Positions 9,615 through 21,209 of a stretch of 64,000 nucleotides of DNA are shown one piece after another. The stretch spans positions 31,524-95,523 of the forward strand of contig JBBHKE010003563.1 of assembly GCA_037447655.1 (NCBI GenBank), given 5' to 3'. Position numbers and translations under genes: made by a program. How positions within the stretch are numbered: the stretch's first letter is position 1; each line of letters begins with the position of its first letter. The stretch comes from Zygnema cylindricum (taxonomy: Eukaryota > Streptophyta > Zygnematophyceae > Zygnematales > Zygnemataceae). The notes below the pieces were generated by a model that had not been told where the DNA came from, ran no database searches, and saw only the letters and a program-made list of their open reading frames with translations.

Positions 9615-12600
9615 CTATTTTAATTTTTCTTTTAATCCACATTTTTCCCTGCAGTATTTTAATTTTGGCGAGGGTACAGGTTTGGTCATCATGTCCGCTA
9701 CCATTTCCTCATCAGATCTATATACAAGATTCACTATTTTATTCTCAACTTTTTCTCTTACAAAACTTAATCTTATGTCGATATGTTTAGCTTTAAAATG
9801 ATGTTTTGGATTTGCTGCAATTGCTATGGCCGCTTGATTATCACAAAACACTTCATGCACTCCCTCCTTCATATACCGAAGTTCTTGCAGCAAGGACTTG
9901 ACCCACATCAACTCTTTCACAGCAAAACAAGAGGCCATGTACTCAGCCTCCATGGTGGACTGTGCAACCACCTTTTGTTGCTTACTGCTCCAACAGCATG
10001 CACCTTCCCCAACATACAACACATACCCAGAAGTGCATCGTCTCATAGGTGCGTCCCCATAACTGGCATCACTCCAAGTAGTGATGTCAGTGTGCTCCCC
10101 TCCCAAATGCAACCATAACTCTCTGGTTCCAACCAGATATCTCATGACTCTCTTGGCTGCCTCCCAATCCCTCTTCCTAGGATCATTCAGACTCCTACTG
10201 AGTACTCCAACTGCTGCCGCTATGTCCGGCCTGGTACAATTCATAAAATAGATTAAACTTCCTACGACCTGTCTATAAGGGATAGTCTTCATAAACTCTC
10301 TCTCTTCAATACTCATTTGATCATCTAAGATAATTACCCCTCCTTCTACACTCCCATCACTTACTTTTTTCAAGTCCATGGGAGTGGTACAACTGTTAGC
10401 ATTTTCCATCTGGAATTTCTCAAGCATATTACCTATTGCTTCTTTCTGAGTAAGTCTGATAATCTTCTTCCCCCTATCTCTCTCCATCTGAATCCCCAAA
10501 ATATATTTTGCCTCCCCTAAATCCTTCATATCAAATCTGCTTCTAAGTTCTATTTTTAACTTATTGATCTTTTCCAAGGATTTACTCAACACAAGCAGAT
10601 CATCCACATAAATTGCAATAAAAATGACACCATTCTCATCTTCAAACATATAGATAGAATGGTCAGAGCTTATACGGATATATCCCAGACTGGTAAGAAA
10701 CTCATCTAGTTTCTTGTTCCACTGTCAGGGAGCCTGTTTTAGTCCATATAAGGACTTTATGAGCCTGCAGACTTTGCTCTCTTCTCCTTCCTCCACGAAC
10801 CCCTCGGGTTGTCTCATGAAAATTTCTTCCTCTAACTCACCATTAAGAAACGCAGTCTTAATGTCCATCTGATGGATTTCCATGTCTTCCGCTACTGCCA
10901 GGCTGAGGAGAATCCTTACTGATGGGAACCGAACAACTGGAGCAAAGGTCTCCTCATAGTCAATCCCTTCCTTTTGGGTGAACCCTTTCGCTACCAATCG
11001 AGCCTTATATCTTTTAATGGTATTATCTGGGTTCAGTTTTAGTTTAAATACCCATTTACACCCAATAGGTTTTCTGTCTGGAGGACAATCTGCTAATTCC
11101 CAGGTATTTGCTTCCATGATAGAAGCCATCTCATCATTTATAGCTCTAATCCATCTTTCTTTCTCTGGACTATTCACTGCCTCCGAGTAAGACTGAGGCT
11201 CATCAGGGTGAGATAGCTTAATTACCTTATGAGCGACTTGTTTTTCCTGTAATCTTTTGCTGCTCCTTCTTCCTCCCTCAAACTCTGAAGCAAGAATAGA
11301 TGGAAGTCTTGGATTTCTTCTCACTGTTTCATCGGCTCCCCTGTCCATGGAAACCGGTTCTTGTCCCGCTTCTTCTATCTCCTCGAAGTCCATAGGAGTA
11401 TGTGAGGTTTCCGGTGAGTCTCCTATATCTTGGATCTCCCCTGAATCTGTAATCACGGTGTCACCCATATCCCTTTCGGGAACGACCGAGTTCTCCTCAC
11501 TTTCAGACTCAAATCTGATCCTAATCTTCTTTGTATATTTGAAGGGGTCAAATGACTTCCCTTCATCCATGACAACTAAGTGTTTGACCAGAATGATATC
11601 TTTCTTTGCCAAGTCATATACTCTATATCCCTTAACATCCTCATCATATCCAACAAAGTATCCAGGTTTTCCCTTAGCATCTAGTTTCCAGTTTTTCCTA
11701 TCCGTGTCAAGACTGTAAACTTGGCTACCAAATACTTTAAGGTGTGAGATATCTGGTTTCCTTCCAACCCATCTCTCGTAAGGTGTGACTCCCTTTACTG
11801 CTGAGGTGAGGACTCTATTCTTAATATAGTTGGCACAGTTCATTGCCTCTGCCCAAAATCTCTTTCCTATTTTCTTGTCTGCCAACATACTGCATGCACT
11901 ATCTCCTAGTGTTCTATTCAACCTCTCAGCTACCCCATTTTGTTCCGGGTTATATGGTACAGTTTTCTAGTGTTGCACTCCCTCATCTCTCAGATATTCC
12001 TCAAACTGGTTAGAGGTATATTCCCCCCCATTATCACTCCTTATCCTCTTAATAGGGGTTTCATGCAACTTCTCACTCCAAGCTTTATATTCTTTGAAGT
12101 AAGTGGATGCTTCAGACTTATTTTTCAGAAAGTAGACTCTAGAGTATCTAGACCAATCATCAGTTATTGTCATCATAAACCTCTTTCCTCCAACCGAAGG
12201 TACTTTTGCAGGTCCCCAAATATCTGTGTGGACCAAATCTAACACTTTCTCACCTCTATATGTGGCGGCTTTGGGAAAGGGAAGTCTGTGAGCCTTACCT
12301 TGAGCACAACCACTACAATCATCCATTATTTCATTATCCCCAAACTCAATGCCATCTACTACCCCAAGCTTTTTCATTTCCCTTAACCTATCAAAATGCA
12401 CATGCCCCAAACGCTTATGCCAAATCATCACCTTAGGAACACCAACATAGTAAGCAGTCTTCTTTTCATTACTCAAGTTAAGCCTAAACATTCCTTGGCT
12501 ACCCTTATCTGCTGTGAAGTAAACTTCATTCCCATACTTAGCTGTAAAGACTCCCTTTCTGGTGAAGATATCAAACTCTTTGTCATCTAACACAGACGTA

Positions 12601-13958
12601 GAGACAAGATTTTTACTCAGCTGAGGAATGTAAAGTACATCTGAGAATGTAAGTATAGAGGTCTTACCCTCCACTAAGACTTTCAGATCTACTGATCCCA
12701 CTAGATCTGTAGTAACCACTCTCCCATCCCCATACTCAATCTCTACAGTAGGAATCTTTCGTAACTTAGTGAAGAGTTCTTTATCACGGCACATATGCAT
12801 GGATGCACCTGAGTCGATGATCCATCCTTCCTGTGGAGCTTCCCGAATTGCTCCAAGGGCACACTTCTGCCTCCGAGGGATCTCCTTCTCCTCCAGACTC
12901 TTGTCAAGAAGAAGCTCCCCATCCTCCTCAGATGACTCATCCTCGATTTCTCCTGACACTTTTGTAACCACAAGTGCCTTTTTCTTCCCTCCGGAAGAAC
13001 CCCCTCCACGGTTTTCTTGGAGCCTCAGCTCTGACAACTTGACACAATCTGCAATAAAGTGTCCCGGCTTTTTGCAATAATGACAAAGACCCTTTGGGGG
13101 CCTCTGTCCCCCAGAATTATCTCTTTCCCCTCTATAAGGTTTTTACGGATCCTTCCCCCATCGGTCCCCTCCTGCTGCTAGAGCTTGAATGCTCTTTCCT
13201 CCTCTCCTAATCTCCATTGTGTTTTCCTGCACAAGTATCATCCTCACTACTGTGTTCCATTTCCATGAACTATCAGGCATTCCCTGTACTCGGTACACTA
13301 TGTTTTCGAACTCATCTGGTAATTTCATGATAAGGGTGTTAACTTTCATTTTCATTGTACCTGTCCACCCGGCACTTTCCATTTCCATATACAAACAAGA
13401 AAGATCATTACAGTAATCTAACATCTTTCCTCCTTTGTAAGTGTAACTCAATAGCTTTTGCTCAGCCAACTGGAGCTCCTGAATAGTTCCAGTTCTATAA
13501 ATCTCCACCAAACTCTCCCACAATTTCTCTGCCTTCTAAATGTGAAGATGAGGAGTGGCCAAACCTTGAGTGAGGTGCCTCAAAATGAAGTTCTTGGCAG
13601 CCATGTTTACATCCTCCCACATTTGAGTATCGTTCTCCACGGTCTTCACGGTCACCGTTCCCGATACTGTGGCAATAGGAGTGAGGGGTGTCTCCTTCCC
13701 TTTCTCCTTTTCGGACACACTGCCGTCCCCATCATCTGCCTCCTCCGCTGAGGCAGCCGTTGTTGCAGAAAACCTTACTCCCCCAAATCCTGGTGGAGTT
13801 CCCGAAGGTGGACGTTTCACTTGTCCACTGACGATACCCCAGTATCGTTTTTCACACAAAGCTCCCATCATCATGGCTTCCCAATAGATGAACCCAGATC
13901 CATTGAAGGTGGGCACCCTAGAGGGTGGGCCCATAACCTGCAATTCTGTGTCCTCCAT
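9615..13958 (-). pseudogene. E2 gag-pol polyprotein, open except for four stops
   Basis: One frame runs from ATG 13958 (18 nt inside the 5' LTR) or ATG 13934 (in the primer site) to a stop near 9615. Gag: PTFNGSGFIYWEAMM, UBN2-like core, nucleocapsid knuckle CHYCKKPGHFIADC at about 13082. Protease WIIDSGASMHMC at about 12815. Integrase HKRLGHVHF/CSGCAQGKAHR, DLVHTDIWG (about 12233), RSDNGGEY. RT KPIGCKWVFK, QMDIKTAFLNGE, YGLKQAP, IYVDDLLVL (about 10595). RNase H CSDASYGDA-type block (TTWSDASYGDAP), STMEAEYMA, KHIDIRLSFVREK. The stops replace Q, Q, Q and R codons (about 13534, 13140, 11965, 10726). All can be explained by C-to-T changes on the coding strand. No frameshift seen. Confidence 0.93.
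13926..13938 (-). promoter_or_regulatory. E2 primer-binding site, half-tRNA type
   Basis: Minus strand GGTTATGGGCCCA directly after the LTR end GAATTGCA. Same complement to the initiator tRNA-Met anticodon region as in E1. It contains the in-frame ATG discussed under gag. Confidence 0.87.
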
Positions 13959-14940
13959 TGGACTACAGAATACAGGAAGCCTCTACATAGTATTTAACTA
14001 ACCCACTTTAAGCCACGACCACTTCTGCCCAAGAAGGCAAACTGAGAATTTGACTGCACCCCTGTGTAGCCTGGACTCCCCTGAGTCCGTAGCAAAAAGA
14101 ATCACTGAAAACGGCCAACCAGGCGATAAGTTATGAGCCGGCAAAAATGCCAATTTATACAAAGCTCTCTTAGAGAGAGGTGTCTGTCTACCAAATATTT
14201 CCTAAGTCCTAAATCCCTCTCACAACCCCTATCTACTAAAGTACGAACCAATCGTATTACTGTAAAGTACAGAAAGGTACTATGGCCGATGTACTTTCTG
14301 TACGGCCGGTGTACGACAAGGCTCTTGAGTGGACGCGTGTCATTTTTCCACTTGTCCGTATTTCCTCCAGAATTCCCGCGACCGAATGTCATCCTTCCAC
14401 GCGGCGCCACGTCATGCCACGTCCATAAAATCCAAAGTGACCATTCCGCGATCTCGGCGACGATGTGCGCCGTCGGATTAAATCCGACATTAAATGTCGA
14501 CCGTTAAAAGTGTATGTTTCATTTGTTTCGTGCGAAATGACGTTTCGCACTAAACCTTAACAAGTTCTATGTTCGTTTCGTTTCATATTCCAGTTAGATC
14601 ATTTCGGTACTATACAACAGTTTATATATGAATGAAACCCTATATAATCTAACGGACTTCTACGACAGACAGGTTAGAGCTAACGGCTACGCCGCGCTCT
14701 ACCGGTCGGGGGTTCGAGTCCTGCCGGACTCAACCTTTTGTTGAGAGTGACTTAAGTCACTCTTTAGTCCTTCCTATGGAGCTGAGGCAGCCATGGCTCC
14801 ATCGCTCTCTCTCTCTTTCAGTGGCTACAACAAGTATGGGGGAGAGAGAGAAGAGATGGAGGCAGGCTGCCATCATTTCTTATATATGTTTCCGCTAATT
14901 TATTTTAAACTAGAAAATACAAAAACTACTTATTTCAACA
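13939..14940 (-). repeat. E2 5' LTR
   Basis: Second 1002-bp copy, almost identical to 8595-9596. On the minus strand an in-frame gag ATG lies 18 nt before its end. Confidence 0.95.
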
Positions 14941-15930
14941 GATGATTTGCTTGTTTTAAGTAAATCAATGGAAAAAAATTAAAAACTGAAAAACGGATCT
15001 TAAAGGGATATTTGAAATGAAGGATATGGGGGAAGAAAAATATATTTTGGGAATTCAAGTAGAGAGAGAGCGAAAAGAAAAATTATAAGATTGACTCAAA
15101 AGGAAGCAATAGGGAACATGCTTGAAAAATTTCAAATGGATAGAGCTAATAGTTGTACAACTCCAATGGAGTTGAAGAAGGGAAGTGAGCAGAGTGAGGA
15201 AGTAGGAGTCATAATCTTAGACGAGGAATTATCTCCTGAAGAACAGAAGTTCATGCAGACTATTCCTTACAGGCAAGTAGTGGGAAGTCTAATCTATTTT
15301 ATGAATTGTACCCGGCCGAATTTAGCTGAGCCTGTAGGAGTGCTGAGTAGAAGTTTAAATGCTCCCACTAAGAGGGATTGGGAGGCACCTAAGAGAGTCC
15401 TTAGATATTTGATAGGAACTAGGGATCTATGGTTGCATTTGGGTGGGGAGAATACTGACATCACTACTTGGAGTGATGCCAGTTATGGTGATGCTCCGAT
15501 GAGGAGATGCACTTCTTGATATGTATTATATGTGGGTGATGGAGCTTGCTGTTGGAGTAGCAAACAGGAAAAAGTTATTGCTCAGTCCACCATGGAGGCT
15601 GAGTATATGGCCTCTTGCTCTGCTGTAAAAGAATTGATGTTGGTCAAGTCTTTGGTCGGTGAGCTTGGTCACCTTAAGAGTGGTGTGCAAAAAGGTTTTT
15701 GTGATAATCAGGCAGCAATCGCTATTCATGCCAATCCTAAACATCATTTTAAAGCCAAACACATGGACATCTGACTCAGCTTTGTTAGAGTGAAAGTAGA
15801 AAACAAAATAATCAGTTTAGAGTACCGACCAGATAGTGAGATGGTAGCAGATATGATGACAAAACCTGTGCCTTCCCCTAAGTTAATTTTTTGCAGGGAG
15901 AAGTGTAGTCTGAAATTAAAGATTGACTAG
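14941..15930 (+). pseudogene. E1 pol 3' part: end of RT and RNase H
   Basis: Resumes directly after E2 with DDLLVLSKS, then TQKEAIGNMLEKFQM (15091 on), YRQVVGSLIYFMNCTRP and the RNase H blocks TTWSDASYGDAP (about 15466), STMEAEYMAS (about 15585), FCDNQAAIA and KHMDI. Stops at 15518-15520 and about 15772, plus a frameshift near 14980, break it. It ends in front of the polypurine tract at 15931. Confidence 0.9.
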
Positions 15931-15943
15931 AAAATAAGGGGAG

Positions 15944-17069
15944 TGTAGAAATTAATGGTCCATTTAAAGTATTTTCTAGGTCTAAATAGAAATATAGAAA
16001 GAAGTCGAGGCAGTCTACCTCTAACTTCTCTCTCCAACTCTCAAACTTGTCGCAGTCATTGAGAAATTGGAGAGGGAGCTAGAGCCATGGCTACCTAGGC
16101 TATCAGAGGTTTACGGAAAATATATATTAGTTGGGGGTTTATTTACTAAAAGGTATGTGCCGACCACAAGAATTGATCCTTGTACATACTGGACGGCAAA
16201 CAGCCGGTAGCCAGTAGCCGGTAACCTTAGCCGTTAAGTCTTTAGCTAGTGTTACGTACTATATGGTTTGATATTTATTTTAACATTATCAGGTAGGATA
16301 ATTCATTTAACTGTAACTGTTTACGGGATACATAGATCCAGTAATGTAAAAGTACGAATTACGGTACGGATAAGAAACCAATACCGCGCATTTATTTCTT
16401 TAATGAAACGAATACCACGCATGTATTTATTACGGCTACGATTAAATGTGAATTTAATCTGACGGTCGGAATTAACGCCAAGATCGCGGAAGAGGATTTC
16501 GGCGGTTATTGGTCATCGCCACATGGGATGACACGTGGCGGAATGACATTGGATTGCGGCATCTCCGAGGATTAAGGGAGCGAATTCGGACATACCACGT
16601 GTCGACATTTAGGCTATGTCGTACAATGTCCGTACAAAAAGTACACCGGCATCTGTACTTTTGTGTACGGAAGTGTACTCTGATTGGCTCCGTACATCAG
16701 TAGATAGAGTCTCTGAAGAGGTAGGACTTAGAAAAATTAGGAGATAGGACCCTCTCTCCCAGAGAGCTTCTGTACAAAAGGTCAACTTTGACCCTCCATA
16801 ACTTACTGCTCAGGGGAGTAAATTCAGAGATTCATTTTGCTATAGACTGAGGGGTGTCTAGGTTTCACAAGGGTGAAGTTGGTCAGTGTTATTGTGTGTC
16901 AGGGTGGCAGTTGTTTTTGCTGAAACACAAAGGGGTCAGGGTTATCCTAGAGGCTTCTTGGAAGCTGTCCACTCTGAGGACTTATGGAGGTCTTAGAGTT
17001 TCAACGGTTATCCTAGAGGCTTTTTGGAAGCTGTCCACTCTGAGGACTTATGGACGTCTCAGAGTTTCA
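15944..17069 (+). repeat. E1 3' LTR with an internal 67-bp tandem duplication
   Basis: 1126 bp against 1059 bp for the 5' LTR. The excess equals a tandem duplication of the last 67 bp (unit begins GGTTATCCTAGAGG, copies from about 16938 and 17005). Preceded by the polypurine tract AAAATAAGGGGAG. Confidence 0.92.
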
Positions 17070-17074
17070 GAGCC

Positions 17075-17168
17075 TGGCGGGTCCACGCCTATTTATTTTA
17101 AGCGGCTTCAAGTGTGACGTATCACATTTTACCCCGTATTGAACCAGCATTCACGTGCCAATCCAACA
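17075..17168 (-). mobile_element. Right part of the split TRIM LTR
   Basis: Continues the sequence broken at 3123. It matches 2839-2932 (TATTTATTTTA, GTGTGACGTATCACATT, CATTCACGTGCCAATCC) and ends at the LTR terminus CCAACA. Confidence 0.85.
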
Positions 17169-18137
17169 CCGCTTGGGGATCCTTCATGGAGACTGTGTTA
17201 GTCTCTTTTTGCCGATTCTCTCGGTGAATCTCTTCAGATGGTTCCCCAAACTTGGTAAAGTTTCTGTTCTCCTCCTTTCTGCCGTCGTGGCAGAACTTCT
17301 CTTTCTTGAGCATCTGCTGTCGAAAAGAGGCTTTCGTTCGAGATCATGATGGAGTATGGAGTGTGATATGTGATGAGTTCATGAGAGGTTTCTCTGTCTT
17401 GATTATCCTCTCTTTCACCGCTATCTACTCTGCCTGTCTCCTCTCTGCTTTGATCATCTCTGTTTGTGATTTGTATGCTCATTTGCCACACACAATCCTT
17501 GTGATTTGAGTTCTGACTAATTTGCTTGGTCTCTACCATATCACCTTTAAATTGATCAGACCTCTGACCGCTCTTCTCCTTGATGCTAGGCTCCTCCTCG
17601 GAGGGCTTTTCAGGCATCACCACCTCGGTGTTGCGTACTGCAACTATCAGCTCTTTAACCACGTCCTCCCACTTCGGCTCCTCCCATCTGTGGCTCTCTA
17701 ATGAGGTGAGAACCGGTTCAATTCTATGGGGAAGTGACATGAGAAACATTGAGATTTTCGTGTGTGTAGGAAGGTAACTTTTTGCTAATTCTACCATGGC
17801 TAGGTTTTGTGAGTATTGGGAAATGTTCTGTGACATTGACATCGTTTCGTCGTATGATGTGTGTGAGAGTCTCCGTAGCAGTCTAATTTTTTCTGCCATG
17901 GTTGTTTTCAGAAGTATTTTGTCTGATTTTTCCCTGAGCCCTTGGAAGCTATTTTCCAAGTCTCCCCCTTCACTCGCATCCAACGTGTGGGTCTGACCTG
18001 ATGCACCTTCTTTTGGTGTTTTCGTTGCAAATCTACCCAGTTCTCCTCCTCTAGTCACGGCCGTTTCGGGATGGCCGCTGCTCTCGTGTTCCAGAATTCG
18101 GAACTCCTTTGGGCCCTATAGGGGTGGACCTATAACC
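17169..18137 (-). pseudogene. Copia relic E4: primer site and gag
   Basis: Minus-strand primer site GGTTATAGGTCCA (18137-18125) is a one-base variant of the E1/E2 site followed by divergence. A gag-like frame from 18058 to 17234 (274 aa) contains KTTMAEKIRLLRRL, then SQNLAMVELAKSYLP and ISMFLMSLPHRIEPVLTSLE, the UBN2/gag core of copia elements, and a charged C-terminal part. The frame ends before any zinc knuckle, and no pol follows because the TRIM LTR abuts. Distinct from E1/E2 gag. Confidence 0.7.
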
Positions 18138-18760
18138 TATTGCTTTTGGTCGGTCATCTATGCTAACGGGAAGAGATTCCCGTAGCCACAGATAACTTAT
18201 ACTAGTCACAAGTTAATACACGCAGAGGGGCTTTAGGGAGTCACAGAAGATTAGACAAGAAAGATGGGAAAGAGTACGGAGGGATGTAAATAGCAAATAG
18301 ATGAAGAAGACAAATAGACAAAATAGAAGTACACGAAAGCCGTAGCTTTAATAAATAATCCACTTAGGGCAAAAGTGTTACAAAAGGACTTTCTAATAAA
18401 GCCACTATATTCTTGTCTTGCTTGTCTATGTCTGCAATGCTTGTTCTGACATTAATGTATGAAGGGTGATCTTCTTGTCTGTTCTGAGTGCCTTTTGTAC
18501 TCCAATGTTGTCTGTATGCATGAAATTCTCTTTAATGTGGTACAATGAAATGATGCCTACACATGCTTGTTCACTTGGATCTGACTATGTACAACTGCAT
18601 GATTGTAATAATGGTATGACTCCACATCGTCCAAATCTTGACGTCTGTCCGTACTGTTCCACGATGTGACGCCTGTCACACAAAATCGGCGATGTGACGC
18701 TGGTCACGCAAAATCGGCGGTACCCGATATTGCCCAAAATCGCATATAAAATCAATATAG
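18138..18760 (-). repeat. Probable LTR of E4 (right end not defined)
   Basis: Sequence right of the E4 primer site is expected to be its 5' LTR. It starts TATTGC on the plus strand, like the LTR at 58, but I cannot place the outer end. A short inverted pair GATGTGACGCCTGTCAC / GATGTGACGCTGGTCAC with CAAAATCGGCG (18663-18716) forms a local direct repeat. From about 18760 to 19063 nothing is recognised. Confidence 0.4.
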
Positions 18761-19063
18761 AGTACATGCTATTTTTTTTTCCCTTCACTCACATGAAAAT
18801 TTCTTGTCTCTTTGACCTCCACTTTCATTCAGAGGTCTCCAGTAAAAAAATACGTCGTTGTTGCCTGTCCCCCTCTCTATCACATTACCGGTCCTCTCTC
18901 CCTCTTACTAAATTGAAACATGTAAATATTGGTATGAAATGAAAGAGCTCAAAAAAAAATATTTTTTTTACTACCTCTTTTGGCCATAATTTCATGGTGG
19001 ATTAAAGGAGAAAAGACAAAAATAAAATTGGAAAACTATGGCGAAAACTTTTCAAGTTAACGG

Positions 19064-20181
19064 CGTCAACGTTGTCACAAATGAGCATGACTTCAAAATG
19101 TCACAAAACCTTAATCATTTACAATGTCACAAAAAATTCATCGTTAATCAATTTAAGTTTAAAGAAATAGTAGCACAAACACTAATTTTGTGTATTTTTT
19201 GTAAATGTAAAAACATCAACATTAACTTTAACTCTTAATGCCATTTTGTGTGTCGACTTTGAAGCGTTTATATTAAGCTAGAACTAACACTATTTCAAGT
19301 GGAAATGTACTATCTTGAAAACATCCGTGGAGATACATAAATGTGGGATGTGGAAATTGTATAAAACATATAAATTAGAGTAGACTTTAACATTGTTTTC
19401 AATCTCTTTACACTAACCTACCCATCAAATTAAGTCGTGTTCCCATGCATTAAAGTTAATGTAAATGCGAAATTTACTGAACGTTGTAGAATTGTGATCT
19501 CAAGTGGACGTTCTCGACTTAAACATATTTGTCTTGCATAACATTACTTTTTTATAACATGGTATAAAATGGTGACTAGTGATTGAAAAATTTCCCAATT
19601 AATGTAAATTCTATTATAGTGTGAATAACACCAATACATGAGTCATTTTTTTTTAGACAAAACGAAAGTTATTAACATTAATAACAAATAGCGTTGTAGA
19701 AGTCTATAACCATAGCTAGTTTTGTAGTCGTCAACTACCGCCCCAAGTTTTGTACATGTCTACAATGGTCACATTTCAAAGTGAAGATTTCGCTTTCATA
19801 CATAGTAACAATTTGAAAATTAGTGGGGAGAATCTTCACTAAAATACAAAGTTACATCTCAAAATTTAGGTTACATGCACACAGAACCTAAAGGGGTGTG
19901 CCCATTTAACTACCACTTCAAAGTGGTACTTTGCATTCTAAAAAGATGGTCCGGAATACTCTGTAGAAAATTCCGATGAGCAAAAATGAAGTAGTTACTT
20001 TGAAATGTTATGGTCGTAAGTATGGGTATAACTTATGCCGGTAGTAGACGATTGACAAACTTGCAACAATTGGTGACATCTTGTAAATAGCACCGGTTGT
20101 AGGTGTGTAGTTTTTTGTGACATCATAAATGCTTAGGTGTTGTGACATAGTGATGTCACGCTCACTTGTGACGACGTTGAC
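19064..20181. mobile_element. Non-autonomous DNA transposon with long terminal inverted repeats
   Basis: The left end GTCAACGTTGTCACAAATG and the reverse complement of the right end GTCAACGTCGTCACAAGTG match. The match continues for roughly 85 bp with several differences, including two further ATGTCACAA motifs at equal spacing on both sides. About 1.1 kb, no reading frame of note. A long inverted repeat with subterminal repeats recalls Mutator-like non-autonomous elements, but no 9-bp TSD is clear, so the superfamily stays open. Confidence 0.7.
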
Positions 20182-21209
20182 GTTATTAATTCCAAAACTT
20201 TACGCCATGGCTTCCCGCCGTTGTTTGTTAGTCTTTTCTCACTTGAATTACCATGAAACTATGCCCAAAAAAAATTTTAAAGGTCTTTCACCTCATACAA
20301 GTATTATCATATTCCATTCCAAGAACTCTAAGATATGAGAGGTAGAGAAAAAAGGAGAGGTGATGACAACAAAAGACTTTTGCAAAAGGTCCATGTGCAA
20401 AAGTGGAGGTTCGAGACTCCTACGAATTTTTTTCGTGCATGAGCGTGACGGGCAAAAACAAATATAGAGTAATCTCTCTCTTTAGCTAAAAACTTCCCAT
20501 TCGTGTGCCACATACATGGATGTTTTTTTTTTGTTCTACTAATGCTTAAAGTAAAATCGCCTTCCGAGGTCATTTTCGTTAAAATAATTTTGATGAGTTA
20601 ATGTTGAGTGCCCTTGAGTCGAAAAAAGGAAAATGCCAAAATAAGTACAGTTGAAAAGGGTAATTCATAGCTAAACTTAGTTTTTGTCAGACTCTTGATA
20701 TAAAGAGAGAGAGAGTCAAAGAGAAGGAAACCATGGCTGCCTCCTTGGAGGCCAAGGTGGCAGACTGAAGCTGAGGACATAAGGTCACTTTACCAAAAAG
20801 GTTGGATAGGCCCGGATTTAATTTTAGGTCCTAAGTAGTCCAAAGTAGCATGCCGTCCTATCCGCTAAGTTGTTATAGAATCGAAACTAATACTGGTTCT
20901 GATAATGTATTGAACAACAACGCAACAGCTAATTCATATAACGAAACAAACTGACGAAGAGACGCATGTGAACCGACGACATGTGACATCATGCACGGAC
21001 GCGAGTCACAACCATGTAAATATATTTGATCAAACGATCATCATTTCAGCCGCCATACCGGGATGGAATTTTTGGCTGCTTTCGGAGATTGCGTCACGCA
21101 ATCCCACGTGGCAACATATAATTAGACATTGGAGAAGATGGGAGGAGGATCCATGGCTCTTGATTTGACAAGCGTCACATGGAAGGCCATGCGGTACAAT
21201 GGTCATACA
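20182..21209. other. Probable decayed LTR, otherwise unassigned
   Basis: No gene seen. The part at 20690-21209 has features of the local copia LTRs (ACCATGGCTGCCTCC near 20731, compare GCCATGGCTGCCTAG in the E1 LTR at 3268) and abuts a pol relic, but boundaries are not visible. Confidence 0.35.

Larger units (their letters stand above)
8595..14940 (-). mobile_element. Ty1/copia element E2, complete, young, with nonsense mutations
   Basis: 6346 bp with two LTRs of exactly 1002 bp (8595-9596 and 13939-14940) differing at about 14 sites by eye, so roughly 98.6% identical. TSD GATGA at 8590-8594 and 14941-14945. Primer site at 13926-13938, polypurine tract just right of 9596 (minus-strand AATAAGGGGAG). 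Coding order on the minus strand is gag, protease, integrase, RT, RNase H. E2 is closely related to its host element E1 (gag, pol, primer site). Four in-frame stops interrupt an otherwise open gag-pol. Confidence 0.96.
3124..17069 (+). mobile_element. Ty1/copia element E1, full length, with two nested insertions
   Basis: Bounded by TSD GAGCC (3119-3123 and 17070-17074). The 5' LTR begins TGTAGAAATTAATGG and ends TTTCA at 5258; the 3' LTR is 15944-17069. The primer site is GGTTATGGGCCCA (5259-5271) and the polypurine tract AAAATAAGGGGAG (15931-15943). Order gag, protease, integrase, reverse transcriptase, RNase H identifies Ty1/copia. Removing E2 (6346 bp plus TSD) and the solo LTR (1071 bp plus TSD) leaves about 6.5 kb. 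Stops and frameshifts are spread through the coding part, so it is inactive. It inserted into the right-hand LTR of the TRIM. Confidence 0.95.

Noticed and set aside
11257-11718. 153-aa plus-strand frame
   Set aside because: Shadow of the E2 pol linker on the opposite strand.
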